64,000 nt of DNA from Corella eumyota (lineage: Eukaryota > Chordata > Ascidiacea > Phlebobranchia > Corellidae). The stretch spans positions 8,556,001 to 8,620,000 of the forward strand of contig OY720101.1 of the NCBI GenBank assembly GCA_963082875.1. The letters run 5' to 3'. Shown here piece after piece: positions 22,225-34,936 of this stretch. The notes below the pieces were generated by a model that saw only the letters and a program-made list of their open reading frames with translations, had not been told where the DNA came from and did not search any database. Numbering within the stretch: the stretch's first letter is position 1; each line of letters opens with the position of its first letter. A program made the translations under genes and the position numbers.

Positions 22225-25200
22225 TTAAACAGATTCTGTGATTGTCCGTTTATGTTCTCCATCTAGCAAATTCATTTCTTTATTCTTTTCCAAAATTTTG
22301 TTTTTAGAGCCTAGTAAAATACTTCTTTCTTCGTTGCTTAGTACAGTTAGCTTAAGTTTGGGTTTAATAGCGTTGAATATTCTCTAAAACGAATATAAAA
22401 TGTTAAATGAAAAAATATGAATTATGCTAATTTCACAAATTATTAAGTATCTTGATTAAAATTGTTTAAGTTGGGAAAATTTGTCTTTAAAATTGAAATG
22501 AAATGGCAAATTTTGTTTACCATAAGACCAACAGCAGTAATAATTATTTGCTAAATAGTGATGACCACTAAATAAAATATTGATCGATGTGTTTTCTTAC
22601 CGTTTTAATAGGTCCATTCATATTCCTGATAATTAAGAACGCACCGATAGGTATGCATACCACAGACGATAATGCCATAAACCAACCTAATAGTTGTGCC
22701 CATATTTCATAATCGGTCCCGTCAGAATATTGCAAACGTTTCGTTAATACCAATGTCGTAGCAATCATTATCTTAAAAAAATAGTATTTTATATTTTTAC
22801 AAGGTTGTGGGGAGGTGGTAGGCTATATTTAAAGTATTATTTTAGATATATATATATAGCTTTATTCTCGATGTGTGAAGGTCGACTTCACAACCTAAAC
22901 ATAAAGTAACAACCGTTACCCCGACCCAATCTCAAGTCGCCTTTTGCAGTTTGGGATATTATCGATTTATAATTCTCCGATAATTACGCTGCCTATTAGG
23001 TGCTGGCTCGGCAGGAGTTTATAGCGCCTTACACAAGGCGCTACAGTATGGGAGCGTGGAAATTGAATCATGACCTCATGTAGTGCAGCAAATGCAATGT
23101 GTAAATGGTATAAGTAAGTTACAAGGTGTATAAATTAGCCTTACTGGAGCTGAAATAGGTATTACGATTGTCCAACACAGTTTGCACCATTGTAATACCC
23201 ATGATTTTCTACCAAGCATTATTTCCGCGGCCTTGATAAATTTATTCGCTCCAAAAAACCAACCAATCGCAATCGACTGCGTCATTCCGACAACAATGTA
23301 GCACCAGCCCGTACCGCTGGTTTGAAAAACTTCAAATACGTAGAAGCCATTCTAAATCAAAGTTTTGATTTATCAGTGTATTAAAAAGGGCAACAAATTT
23401 TGCAAAAGTTTTTAGAATATGTACTATTTAGAATTGTTAATTAGAATTGATCAAGACATTGCTAAGACCGACAGCATGGTGTAGTGGTAAGAACACTTGC
23501 TACACCAGTATAATTATCGGGCAATTATAATCTATAATATCCCAAACTGCCACAGGCAACTCGAGACAGGGTCGGAGTAACTGATGTTACTCTATGTTTA
23601 AGTCGAGCATTCGACTTTCCTACATCGAGGATAAAGATATATACAAAAAAAAAAAAACAGGTAAAGCATTTGGTATCTTACAAGTATGTTTTGTAGCAGG
23701 GTTTGTTAATGTTCTTTTAGAAATTAACATAATTGAGACAGTTTATTTTTGTTATAGCTAAATAATCTTACCTCAGCTATCATAGAAATGGAAATAAGTC
23801 CCATAACTAAAACCGGAACAGCAAAAGTAATTTCTTTTGACCATTTTTTTCTTTGCATGTGTTGAGGTAAAAACGAAAATACAGTTTGGGAGATACACTC
23901 TTGAAAGACAAACTGAAAACAAAATTTTATTATTGTTCCTTTGTAGAAAAAAACAAAAAATTATTTTAAACAGTCAATTAGGCTTTTTATTAATTTAAAC
24001 GTTGTATTAACCTGACTATCAACGCTAAGAAACAGCAACATTACAAAAAATAAAACGCTCCAAATTTGAGGAAAGGGAAGTAAACTAAGTGCTTGAGGAT
24101 AAACTAAAAATGCAAGACCAGGTCCAGAACTAACAACAGCATCAACCGTTGTGTTCTTAAATATAAAATATTACATATAAGTTAAAGCAAGTCAAGTTGT
24201 GCTAAAATAAAGACATGTCGATATTTAAACTAAATGTTCAAGTATGGTTAAAATAAAAAAATTATTTCAACGCTGGTATACTTTATACATGTATATATAT
24301 AACTTTAAGGAATGTATAATTAATTATCTTAGATGCCAAGTATTTTAAAAAATAAATAAAAAATTCCACAGGAAAAATATCAATATCACGTTTTAAAACG
24401 TCATTTCTATGGTTGTTAAGAAATACCATAGGTTAAATTACCTGCGTTTTTGCCATAAAACCTAACACAGAAAACACAGCAAATCCAGCTACAAAACTTG
24501 TCATCATATTAAGAAAAATCATAATAGTAGTGTCCCTGTTACAAATTCACCATTAATTTAAATGCAGTACATTTCTATTTAAATTAGTGTTAGTTTTTAT
24601 ATGTATGTGATACTTTGAACAAAAATAAATTTGTCTTTAGTTTAAAACGATAATGGTGTTTGTGTAGCCCGATCACCCCGTATGTGTTGTAATGTACCTG
24701 ATAAAGTTATGATTTTTCCGGTTGTGACTGGACAGAGTAATAACGCAACCAACACACACACTGTAAGACCAACAAACTTGTTCTGCGGCGTTAATCCAAA
24801 CCTAACAAAAAATAAATCGTCTTTTAATGATAACAAACAAACCTCTTTTTTTAGGTTTAAAAAATCGGATTTTAAGTTTAGCTTGCATTCAAAGTGTTAT
24901 GTTACAGAGTTATGCAATTTTGTAAGTGATGTATATAGCACGTTAGTACAATGAATTATAAAATGCTTTTAGAACCTCTAAAAATGTCTGTGGTACTTAC
25001 AATTTAATTTTCAAAAAACTGGAAAACGATTAACATAAAAAACAGGTTACCATATTTTTTTGTGTGACGTAGAAAGTACTAAGTAGCGTAGTGAATGTAT
25101 ACATGCTAGTACTTCCTACGTCATCACAAACAGGGCTTTCCTTTTCTTTTTTTTAATTAATTTTTTTTTTTTAAGTTGTATAACTTAAACAGTAGGTGAA

Positions 25201-27357
25201 ACTATTCAAAGTTAAAATCATTTTTGTGTTCAGTGACACCAACTTTTTTGTTCAGTGACACCAAATTTTTGACTATAAAAATATTGCTAATATATGACTT
25301 TAACTCTTTCTGTTTTTTGGTTTATTATTTTATACCCCTGGTTCTTTGAGCTTCGCCAACTCGGGTTTCAGGAAGTAATAAACACCGTCCACAGAGCCAT
25401 CAAGTGTTAGTCCCCGTATAAGAACAGCTATCAGGGCAATGAATGGAAGAGGTACGGTAAAGTATACAGCCTAAAAAAGCGCGTTTTTACACTAAGTCTA
25501 AAATAAGGTATTTAAAAAGTGCACAAAATATTGGTTAGATTAAGATCAGATTCATAAACAATTTAACAGAAAGACAGTTTTGAATATTTTAAAGTTATTT
25601 TTTAGTATGCTTTTTTAAAAATAGGGATTTTGATTTTACCTTAGCGGTCCATTTAAACCCCTTCCAAATAAAGAAATAAACAACTGCCCACATTAGTAAA
25701 AGACAGAGTAATAATTTCCACTGTACGACTCCAACATCGTTTATGTTTGCAGACAAATTTAAAACCTCTCTCCTAAAACATGTTTAAGCTTAGTTACATA
25801 AAAACATTATAAATTATTTTTATTGTATCTTTATAAGTCCTTCTGTGTTTTAAAACTATTTGGTAATATAGCCTTTAGAAAAACAAATGAGAATATCTGT
25901 AAATTTTAAGCGGAAGTAAAAATACACCAAGCTTTTTTTAGAAAACTGAGGTCAAGTGCATTGGACAATGGTCCATATTAAAATATGTCAACTTACTCCC
26001 AAAATTCTTCAACGGGTGTTGTAGCACTTGTAGAATTAAATATGGTAGAATTATCTACTGGAAATAACGAGAAAGTTTTTTTTTTAAATAAAAATAGCCA
26101 AAATTTAAAAAAATGTAAACTCAATTTTTTCTATTTTTACCTGTTGCATTGTGGTCTTGTACAAAGCAGTCAGGTGTATTCCACGTGTTATTACATGTAG
26201 TCCAGGGCAGGGTGGGACTAAAGCTTGCAATCAAATATCTAAACACCCAGGCTAAGATTACAGCGTAGTATGTGTTGCAATACAACATTATTACTAAAGT
26301 GCAGAAACCAAGACCTACAAAAAGAAATAAAATAGATAGGGAAAAATATTATTAAAAATTAAATAAAGTAAATTGACTGACTTAGAAATATATTTTGAGG
26401 TTCGTTATCTAGTAGTTGGTTATCCACTTTTTCGTGATAAGTTTTTAATTGAACTTAGATTAAGATGTGAATATGTATGTATACATTGGAAGTAAATGCA
26501 ACAAACCTTTAACTAATGGAATCATGTTCCAACCGCGAATCATATCTTTTCCTGTTAACTGGCCCAACCCAGACTCAAGCGCAAACATGGGCAATCCGTA
26601 AACAAAAACCATAATAAGATAGGGAATCATAAACGCTCCTGCAACAAATGCAATTTAGTTTGCAAGGTATGATTTTAGATGAAACTAAACTAAAAAAATC
26701 CAGCTATGCGATATAAAGAGCTAAAACCCCGTACTTTGTACTTTGTCGAAAAATCGATGGCAGGTTTCTTAGAATTTAGTGAGCAAACGGTTGCACGTAG
26801 ATTAAAATATTCCAAGTCCAACCCAATAACGTAATACGTGGTATAAAGTCAAAATTTAATGCTATTTAATAGCGTTTTTTTAGACCCATAAGAAAGTTGG
26901 ATTCCGTTTTTAAAATCAGTTCTATTTAAATAAACCATTGATTTAATGTACATGTTTTTGGAATTAACTTAAAGCACATTTTGCTTACACTAGTTTCAAC
27001 GTTTTGCAAATTTAAATAAAATAGTTCTTGTAAGACAAGTATAAGTGTTTAATAAAAATTTTTTACTGAATTTATGTCAATTCAACCCAAAACAATAATC
27101 CCAATGATATCTCAAGTTATGCTACTGTAAAAACACCAAAAATAAACCTTTGAAAAAAGTTAAATCGTTTTTGAGTTAAATTGACCTGTTCTTATTTTAA
27201 CTATATGTAGACGTTAAATTGTCTTACCTCCTCCATTCTTGTAACACACATAGGGAAATCTCCAAACGTTACCCAAACCAACTGCACCACCAGCACATGT
27301 GAATATAAAGTCCATTCCCCGACTCCATTTCGTTGACTTGTCTACCGTTGCCGACAT
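22225..27357 (-). CDS. SLC6-family Na+/Cl- coupled transporter A
   Basis: Thirteen exons give 594 aa: complement 27228-27357, 26507-26638, 26141-26314, 25997-26057, 25640-25772, 25336-25470, 24698-24801, 24442-24535, 24012-24155, 23772-23912, 23145-23351, 22601-22771, 22225-22383. Twelve membrane helices are expected for SLC6. TM1 has [20 protein letters not shown] with the Na+ site and the Gly typical of carriers for carboxylate-bearing substrates. The large second loop has [15 protein letters not shown], closest to the taurine/GABA/creatine/betaine group, with glycosylation sites. TM8 carries VDSQF. The Cl- site residues are kept (Gln and Ser of TM6; Asn and Ser in LNMMTSF of TM7). TM6 itself is odd ([10 protein letters not shown] where FFSYGLGLG is usual). 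Two SINE copies sit in the last introns. Plasma-membrane uptake is likely; the substrate is not predictable. AATAAA at 22159-22154. Confidence 0.92.
22850..23092 (-). mobile_element. tRNA-derived SINE, copy 2 (5'-truncated)
   Basis: Same body as the copy at 4263-4554 on the same strand, with the tRNA-like head cut short: the B-box region (ATGATTCAATTTCC on the minus strand) is kept but the A-box end is ragged. It lies in intron 11 of SLC6 gene A, in sense with the transcript, and ends within about 50 bp of exon 11. Confidence 0.75.
23467..23656 (+). mobile_element. tRNA-derived SINE, copy 3 (internally deleted)
   Basis: Opens with an A-box head (GCATGGTGTAGTGGTAAGA) and a CTTGCTACACCA segment, then jumps directly to the distal body (GGAGTAACTGATG...CCTACATCGAGG) and ends in a long A-run. 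The B box and proximal body are missing. It is in intron 10 of SLC6 gene A in the orientation opposite to copy 2, so transcripts of that gene contain an inverted pair. Confidence 0.75.
24890..25303 (-). mobile_element. Hairpin-core MITE (TTAA family), copy 1
   Basis: About 410 bp, in intron 6 of SLC6 gene A. It is the reverse complement of the copy at 34937-35343 over nearly its whole length. The centre (about 25073-25140) is a near-perfect hairpin: GTGTGACGTAGAAAGTAC on one side and GTACTTCCTACGTCA on the other. One end abuts TTAA. There is no coding capacity, so it is a non-autonomous DNA element. Confidence 0.8.
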
Positions 27358-28787
27358 ATTTTTCCAAAAACTAAAACCCACGACCACAGCACCAGTTTTT
27401 ACTTATTAAAGTGTCTGTTTACGGAAATAGATGCTTAGTCATTGAAGAATATATAACACGGATATAATTAATTATCAACAGGACATGCAGTTCATGTTCT
27501 GAAAACTTTTTTTATTTATTTTTCAAGTTAAAAAAATTTGAAAAGGTTTTGTATCTCAATTCGTTACATAAACATTTTAATGCTGAAATTATATTCTACG
27601 TACAAATTAAATTACGTTCTGTACACTACCGAGTTAAAATTTTAAGGCGAATTTAAAAGAAGCCTAAATATGCAATATTACATACGTAATCACAAATGTT
27701 TTACTAAAATGTAGAATTTTGCAGGGGGTTTAAACAGGCTACCAGTTTTGACTTATTTTATGTTTAAATTAGGCTTGCAGTATTTAAAAATATAAGGTTG
27801 ATAGTATAGAAAATAATTAGACGAAATGTTATTGGCTTTGTTTACATTTTGCAATACCCTACCAAAGGGCGTTTCGTTATTTAACAGAATATTGTAACCG
27901 CTCATATTTAACATAATTAATTAGCGACATACCACTGGTGGTTTACTTTCTTTCTGGTCTGACTGTATTTTTCTATCTCACAGTAACTTGGTTTATTACA
28001 TTTTCTTTTAACCTTATAAGATAGTTAATTATTTATTTATATAGATAAAAGGTCTACCGTTTACAATTTATTAAACAGTAGAGGCACCACTTACTAAGCA
28101 AAATCTTCTAAAATTTTAAAATTACTTTTTCATCCAAAATATAATTGCCTGCTTATATATAAAAAACGCATACGTTTACATCTTATTACCAAATTATATC
28201 CGCTTGACTGCCTTTGGGCATTTCTTATAAATAAATGGCTTATGCTTGTATTGGTAAACCATAGTTACATTTTTTAAAGACAAACTTGTATATATTTTTT
28301 TAAACAGCATCACAAAACCTTAAATCTCAAACAAAAACATTGCAAGTTGATTTTGCAACAACGTTTGTACCTTTATAAATAGCTTTATTTTTTTAAAAGG
28401 GTTTTTTAAGTCAAAACTATATTAAATCGAAGTACAGAATAATTTTTAATGTGTTCTATTCAGCACAATATTGTTCGTGTTTACATGAAAAATGTTGGGT
28501 TAAATAAAAACTACTTTGTGGGGGACTTATCCTAATAATATTAAGTGTGTACTATACAAAAATAAACAAATAGGCCAACGGATGTACTAAATGCTTAAGT
28601 ATTTAGTTTAAATACGTTTAAAAGCAAGTTTGAATCTGAATGTTCATAAAGTATATTTAAATTTTTATATAAATGATCAATAATTGTAAAACAGTAATTC
28701 TGATAGTCCAAACTAAATTAAAAACCATTTAAACATAGAATAAGTTGTATAACAACACAAAATAGAACTTAATATGGCATTGCATAA
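27358..28787. other. Intergenic DNA between the two SLC6 genes
   Basis: Upstream region of SLC6 gene A and downstream region of gene B. AT-rich, no exon, no repeat of a named family and no clear TATA box that I can assign. Confidence 0.5.
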
Positions 28788-28825
28788 TTTATTTTTAAAG
28801 GATAATATTTTTATATAATATTTAG

Positions 28826-31800
28826 TCATAGTTGTTGTTCTTCTAACAAGTTGTTCTTATTACTATCGTTGTCTTCATATGTTTCATTCCTTTCAAGAGA
28901 GTTAATTTCCAACTTACTGAGAACTGTTAAGCCAAGATTCGGTTCAAGAAGGGACTGAACTCTCTAAAAAAACATAACTTACAAATGTTAAATACCAAAT
29001 TTTTGTAATACAAAAAAAGAAAGCATTTTTTTGTAACTTTTTTTAAATTGCTTTGTTTTGTGCTTACAAAATCGATAACCCGTATTACAATCGTGATTTT
29101 TAAATTAAAAAATAGTTGCAAATAATATTAGCACCCAAAAATGACTTTTTAATTTATTTTGTAGCTTTATAAACTGAACATACACGTATATATCGTCTAC
29201 TTAAATTTCCCTATATAAAGGGGTGTTTATACCTTTTTAAAGGAGCCTTTTGCTTTGGCTATAGCTCGAATCATTTCAAGTGGAATCAAGACAACAGAAG
29301 ACAATGTCATAAACCAACCCAAGATTTGAGCCCAAATTGGGTAATCGGAACCGTCGGGATATTTTAATCGGTTGGTAAGTACCCACGTGGTTATGACCAT
29401 AACCTATCACACAACACACGAAAAAAAAATATTTGTTATTATTAGCGTTGGTGAAACTTACATATCTTTAAAATAAAAACTTTAAATGTGTTTGTAAATA
29501 AATATAGAAACAAACCGGTGCTGATATTGGTATAATGTATTTCCAGCAGATTTTACACCATCTTAACGTTATGGATTTTCTTTGCAACAAAATTTCAGAA
29601 GCCCCAATGAACTTGTCTGCATTAAAGAACCATCCAATCGCGATAGATTGAACAAAAGCCACTGCTATGTAACACCAGCCCGTTCCACCCGTTTGAAAAA
29701 CTTCGAACACATAATAGCCATTCTAAACCAAAAAAACATTAAAAAATTATTAGTTGGTGACATTAAAACGTAGAAAAATTGGAAATAGTGTTTTATTAAG
29801 GATTTATGAAGTTTACCTCGGTAATCATTGAAATAGATACCAGCCCCATCACAATTACTGGAATAGCAAATGTAATCTCAGTTGCCCACTTTCTTTTTTG
29901 CATTCTAACAGGCAATTGAGCGAATATAGTTTGGGAAATGCATTCTTGATAAACAAACTAAATAACCGAGGACAGAAAGGTTTAAATCACGAACGGAAAT
30001 TAATTTAGTTGGTTAGAGAAATCAGAATAAACATTAAGTTCTAGTTAAATTTCTCATGTTTTTCAACAAATACGAGATGTCTGTAATCAAACAATTTTTT
30101 TATACTTGTGTTAAATTACGTATTTTAACTTACAAGGCTGTCAATGCTAAGAAATAGTAGCATAAGAAAGAAGAGGACACTCCAAATTTGTGGAAATGGA
30201 AGTAAACTTAATGCTTTGGGATAAACTAAAAATGCTAAGCCGGGTCCAGAATCAACAACCGCATCAACCGTTGTGTTCTTAAAAGTAAAAAATATATTAA
30301 CACATAAATAAATTAAAACAAACTTTATTTTTTATCCTCCTTTGATATCAGCTGTGTTTATGAAACAATAACATTACCTGTGATTTTGCTATAAAACCAA
30401 GTACTGAAAAAACAGCAAAGCCAGCAGTTAAACTTGTAAACATATTTAGAAAAATCATGGCGTAAGTGTCCCTATAGCAAAAAGAAACAATTTTATATTT
30501 ATTAAAGTTCATATAAACCTAAATTTTATTTTTAAATTAATTATAATATTTATGTCAATAATTTGTTCAGGATTAATTTATTTTTATAGCAAAACATTAC
30601 CTTATAAAGTTATGATGTTTTAAGTTGTGGCTAGATAAAGCAATAGCTACTCCTAGGCATATAGCATAAGAATAACATACTTGCTCTGCTGCATTAATCC
30701 ATACCTTAACAAGTCAAACAAAAATTAGTAAATACTAAACTTGTATTTAAAAAAAATTTCAAATAAACTTACCAGAGGCTCGCCTAGCTTTGTAATATTT
30801 GGGTTGACATAATAGAAAACACCCTCCATGGCACCATCTAGTGTTAGGCCACGTATTAAAACGACAAACAGAGCTAGGAAAGGCACGGGTACAGTTACGT
30901 AGACAGCCTAATACAAGATAAGCTCAAAGTTAATTCCCAAAAATATTACGATAAATAACGAAGCTAAGTACCTTCGCAGTCCACTTGAAGCCCTTCCATA
31001 TAAATAAATAAACTGTAACCCAAACCAGCATAAGACTGAGTAACAACTTCCATGATACTACTCCAACTTCGTTAATGTTAGATGACACGTTTAATATCTC
31101 GTTGCTGTAAACACATTAATTCGATTTAAACATTTCTACCAGTTTTTATAAAAGGTTAAAATACAGATAAAATTAGTTTTATATTTTTGTACTTACGACC
31201 AATATTCTTCAACTGGAGTGTTTCCTCTGCTTGAGTTTAAAATAAGATTCTGGGTTTGATTTTCTATAAAATAAATCGAGTTACTAACTGATCTAAACCA
31301 ATGATTGTTAATTGAGAGTTTAAATTATCAACATTAGAGTTAAAAAAAAGCTTTTAACCTGTTAAATTGTGTTGTTGTTCAAAACAGTCTGGTGTATTCC
31401 ATGTGTTATTACACGTGGTCCATGGCAATACCGAGTTAAAACTTGCAACCGTATATCGAACAACATAAGCTATAATTACCGCATAAGAGGTATCCAAATA
31501 TAGCATAATAACTAAACAGGCGTATCCAATCCCTTAAAAAAGCAAAAATTTTTTAAATATCTAATTATACACGAAAAAACGTCTTTAAAAGAACTGTTAT
31601 CAATGTTTTAAAAGCAAGGCATAAATTACCTTTAAATATAGGAATTATTTTCCACGTATGAATGGAATCACTTCCTGTTAACTGACCTAGCCCTGTCTCC
31701 AAAGCAAACATAGGCAGTCCGTATATAAAAGCCATGATTAAATACGGTATCATAAATGCCCCTATAAAATGCACAAATTATATAAATATATATATATAAA

Positions 31801-32245
31801 TTATATATACATATTATTTGAAAAGATGTTTTTACTAAAATGCCTAATGTAACTTTTATAATTGGTTATACGTACACAAAAAAAAGGACGCAATATTAAT
31901 AAAATTTATTTAAATAATGTAAAAAAATTTAATTTTATTAAAAAGGTTAAAAAAATTAAAGTTGAAATTCCTATTACGCTTATAACGTGTTATAGTCTAA
32001 ACAATCACTTACGCACAAAGCCAACCGGAAATTTTACATTATTCGCTCTACAGCACGGGTTAACTTTCTAACTTTGCGTAAAACGAATAAAAAAATATTC
32101 ATTAAACAAACTTACCCCCACCATTCTTGTAGCAGATATAGGGAAACCTCCAAACGTTTCCCAAACCAACTGCACCTCCAGCACATGTGAATAGAAAATC
32201 CATTCCACGACTCCATTTCGTTGACTTATCTACTGTTGCCGACAT
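28826..32245 (-). CDS. SLC6-family Na+/Cl- coupled transporter B
   Basis: Thirteen exons give 589 aa: complement 32116-32245, 31630-31761, 31359-31532, 31197-31263, 30972-31104, 30773-30907, 30601-30704, 30378-30471, 30134-30277, 29817-29957, 29516-29722, 29233-29403, 28826-28963. Eleven exons match gene A in length to the base; only exon 4 (+6 nt) and the last exon differ, so the two are a clear tandem duplication. It keeps the TM1 motif [20 protein letters not shown], the loop [15 protein letters not shown], and the Na+ and Cl- ligands (DS in TM8, Asn and Ser in LNMFTSL). TM6 is [10 protein letters not shown], again unlike the usual FFSYG. TM3 has DTSYAV where gene A has NTYYAV, and TM8 ends DSLF rather than DSQF, so substrate handling may differ. 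The tail is acidic with an Asn-rich stretch. AATAAA at 28793-28788. Confidence 0.92.
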
Positions 32246-32948
32246 ATTTTCTTAATAACTTTACACCGCACGTTACCAATGAAACTTATTTAATGCTTGG
32301 GGCGTTGGCGATTTTTTGTCCCAGTTTTGTGTTGATGGTATTAAGATAAAGCAACGTGTCTTTTTACAGAAAGCGCATTAAATAAACCGCGTTAACTAAA
32401 CTTTGTTAACTTTGTTAAGCTGTGGCAATGTCTTGTCATAGGCCGTCTTGTTTATTGGTAAAATGCAGAAACCTATTGCAAACACTTTGACCTAGTTTAT
32501 TAGCCCAAAAAATCTTACCGTTTGTTGTAGATAAAAAAGGGTAGTCACATTTAATTACAATAAAATAGATTCTGTTTCGGCTATCTGGATAACTTATTTG
32601 TCGGCTCTTGCTAACTACAAACTATATAAATTTCATATTTTAGATATAGTTAACGCTCTAGACCTCCCTTTTATTTTAAAAATAAAGCGAATTTCACCAA
32701 AATTATAGCATTGTATACGTATTTTCTAGGTATTGGCATTGATGCATGAAAAACCTTCACAGAAAGAATAAAAATTGCGCAAACGCTTTATAGCTTTTTA
32801 CTAGGTTGTATCTGCGCTTTATTAGTTAAACTAAAATAACCTTTATTAAATTGTCCTAAAAGTATTACTAAACCTAAAACAATGTAAATGGTGTGTATTT
32901 AATATGGTACTATGTACAGTTTTTCCAAGTAGTAAGCAATTAAAATGC
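32246..32948. other. Upstream region of SLC6 gene B
   Basis: About 700 bp between the SLC6 B start codon and the transposon cluster. No exon and no named repeat seen; presumably contains the promoter of gene B. Confidence 0.45.
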
Positions 32949-32952
32949 TTAA

Positions 32953-34932
32953 AGGGGAACTCAACAAAAAAATAAGGCCAGCTAATATGTTTTTTTGAAC
33001 TTAACTGAGTTTAAAACTGTCAACTGTAAAAATTAAAAATATTTTTGTGTCTGTAATGAGCCTGATTCGATGTTTTGAACTTCGACGGCAAATCCTTTAT
33101 GACGTCACCGGGTTGTACGCAAATTTGTTAGCTATACACAAAGGTGGGCACCAAATCGTTAATGCGTTAAACGTTAAATAACGAAGTTAATTTTTTTGTT
33201 AAAATTTAACTTTTAAGTTAATTTTAAAAATCGTTGTCGGACCTGTTAACTTTCGTTAAATTGTGCTTCCGTTAAATTAAGCCCGTTAACTCAATATTTT
33301 ACAAGTAAATCCATGGTAATATAAGAAATATATATGTTTAAAATCGCCGTTTATCGGGTTTAATCGTCGCAATTTTTAAACGATGTAAGTAATTACTATC
33401 CGGCCACTGTTATTTGGGCATTTGGCCTAAGCCAGTTTTAAAAACTTCTTCTAAACCATTTTCGTCTAGTTAAAACATCGATTAAGAAAAAAACTATTTT
33501 TTTTAAATCTTTTTTTATAAAAAAGGTAATTTCTTTGTTTGTTTTAATTAAATTTTAACGTTAACGTTTAACGATAACTTTCGTTACACTTGGTTTAATT
33601 TAACGAAAAAACGTTAGCGAAGTTACTGTATTGTGTAACGAATAACCATTCAACTAAGTTGCTTTTTTGTTTAACTGTGCCCACCTATGGCTATACATTA
33701 TGATGCGGTCATAAGCTGTTTTATAGTCATACAAGTTTTCTAGAAAAGTTAAACTATTATAAAAAACGTTTATTAGCTTCCTAAATGATAGTTCTACATT
33801 GCACTAGTGTTTTAATTCGCTTAGATGCAGCAAAAAAGTTTTTATGCCAATTACAACTTTGTTTTGTTGCCAGACTGCTGAACCCAAACTGTTTGATATT
33901 TGCGTTTAGCTGTTAAAAGGTATTAGTATATACCACTGCGTGTTTGTATGTATAAACTATGATGAAACAGGCCAAATTATTTGTTGTTTTTTTAAAAATT
34001 CGCTTATCATAAGTAATGCAATATTTTGTATGTTTCCATTGAGACAAACCACATTGAATAAAGGGTTTTTAAAAAAAAACAATGTCCTTGTATGAATGCA
34101 AGTTTAAAATTTAAAATTTTGTTGGAACTTAGACTCTATTTTTCAGTTGTCAGAGTGTTTTATAAATTTTACACGAACAAATGCTCAGTTTCTTGAAAAA
34201 CAGCACTACTCCATCACTGTTATTAGTAATTTCAGCCTCACAAACCGGTTTAAATGCAAAGGATGTAATTGGGCATCAGGAACAATTTAAGTCTTTAACA
34301 TCATTTTGGTTTTCAGCAATAGACATAACTATGGTTCACAGAATATCTTAAAAGGCTTATAAAAAGTATTCTAAAGGTTTAAATTTTTAATAAAAGGCGT
34401 TTGCATTTTTGCGACTTCATTTTTTTTGCATTTTAATCAATAATACCAATTTTTAAGCGTTTAGTTACAGAATAGAAATTATCACATATTATAGCGTTGT
34501 TTTACTAACTTAATTTATGTATTGCTACATGATAAGTCGAGTTAGTTTGGCATGACGAGTCTCTTTGTTTAATCTTATACAGTTAAATGTTAACTCTTGC
34601 GACATACCTAAAAACTTTATTTTTGCTTATCTAAACGAATAAAAACACTTGTGCAATATAGAACTATTCTTGGGGAAGCTTATAAACGTCTTTATAATAG
34701 TTTAACTTTTATATAAAACTTGTACGACTTTGAAACAGCTTATAACCGAATCATAACGTTTAGCTAACAAATTTGCGTACAACTCGGTGACGTCATAAAG
34801 GGTTTGCCGTCGAAGTTCAAAACTTCGAATCAGGCTTATTATAAGCCCAAGAATATTTTTAATTAAAGTTTTAAACTCAGTACAGTTTAAAAAAACATAT
34901 TAGCTGGCCTTATTTTTCTGTTAAGTTCCCCT
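32953..34932. mobile_element. Non-autonomous DNA transposon with long TIRs and TTAA target
   Basis: The element begins AGGGGAACTCAACA and ends with the inverted AGTTCCCCT. The inverted repeats are about 340 bp long each: the left arm is 32953-33138 plus its continuation from 33698 to about 33850, the right arm about 34600-34932. Both ends are flanked by TTAA (32949-32952 and 34933-34936), the target duplication known for piggyBac-like elements. The spacer of about 750 bp has no transposase frame. Without the inserted 551 bp element and its 8 bp duplication it is about 1.4 kb. Arms differ at perhaps one base in eight to ten, so it is not recent. Confidence 0.8.
33139..33689. mobile_element. 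hAT-type MITE nested in the TTAA transposon
   Basis: A 551 bp insert with terminal inverted repeats CAAAGGTGGGCAC and CATAGGTGGGCAC and an 8 bp target duplication GCTATACA (33131-33138 and 33690-33697). The 8 bp duplication and the CA.AGGTGGGC-type terminus are diagnostic of the hAT superfamily. It interrupts the left arm of the surrounding element; removing it restores alignment with the right arm. The interior is rich in GTTAACG and TTAACG motifs and codes for nothing. Confidence 0.85.
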
Positions 34933-34936
34933 TTAA

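Noticed and set aside
24642-24954. Frames on both strands overlapping SLC6 A exon 7
   Set aside because: Exon 7 in the proper frame (VWINAAEQ...) accounts for the coding signal; the others run into intron.
33139-33689. LTR-type or gene-like content in the nested insert
   Set aside because: It has short inverted ends and an 8 bp target duplication and no coding frame, which fits a hAT-type MITE.
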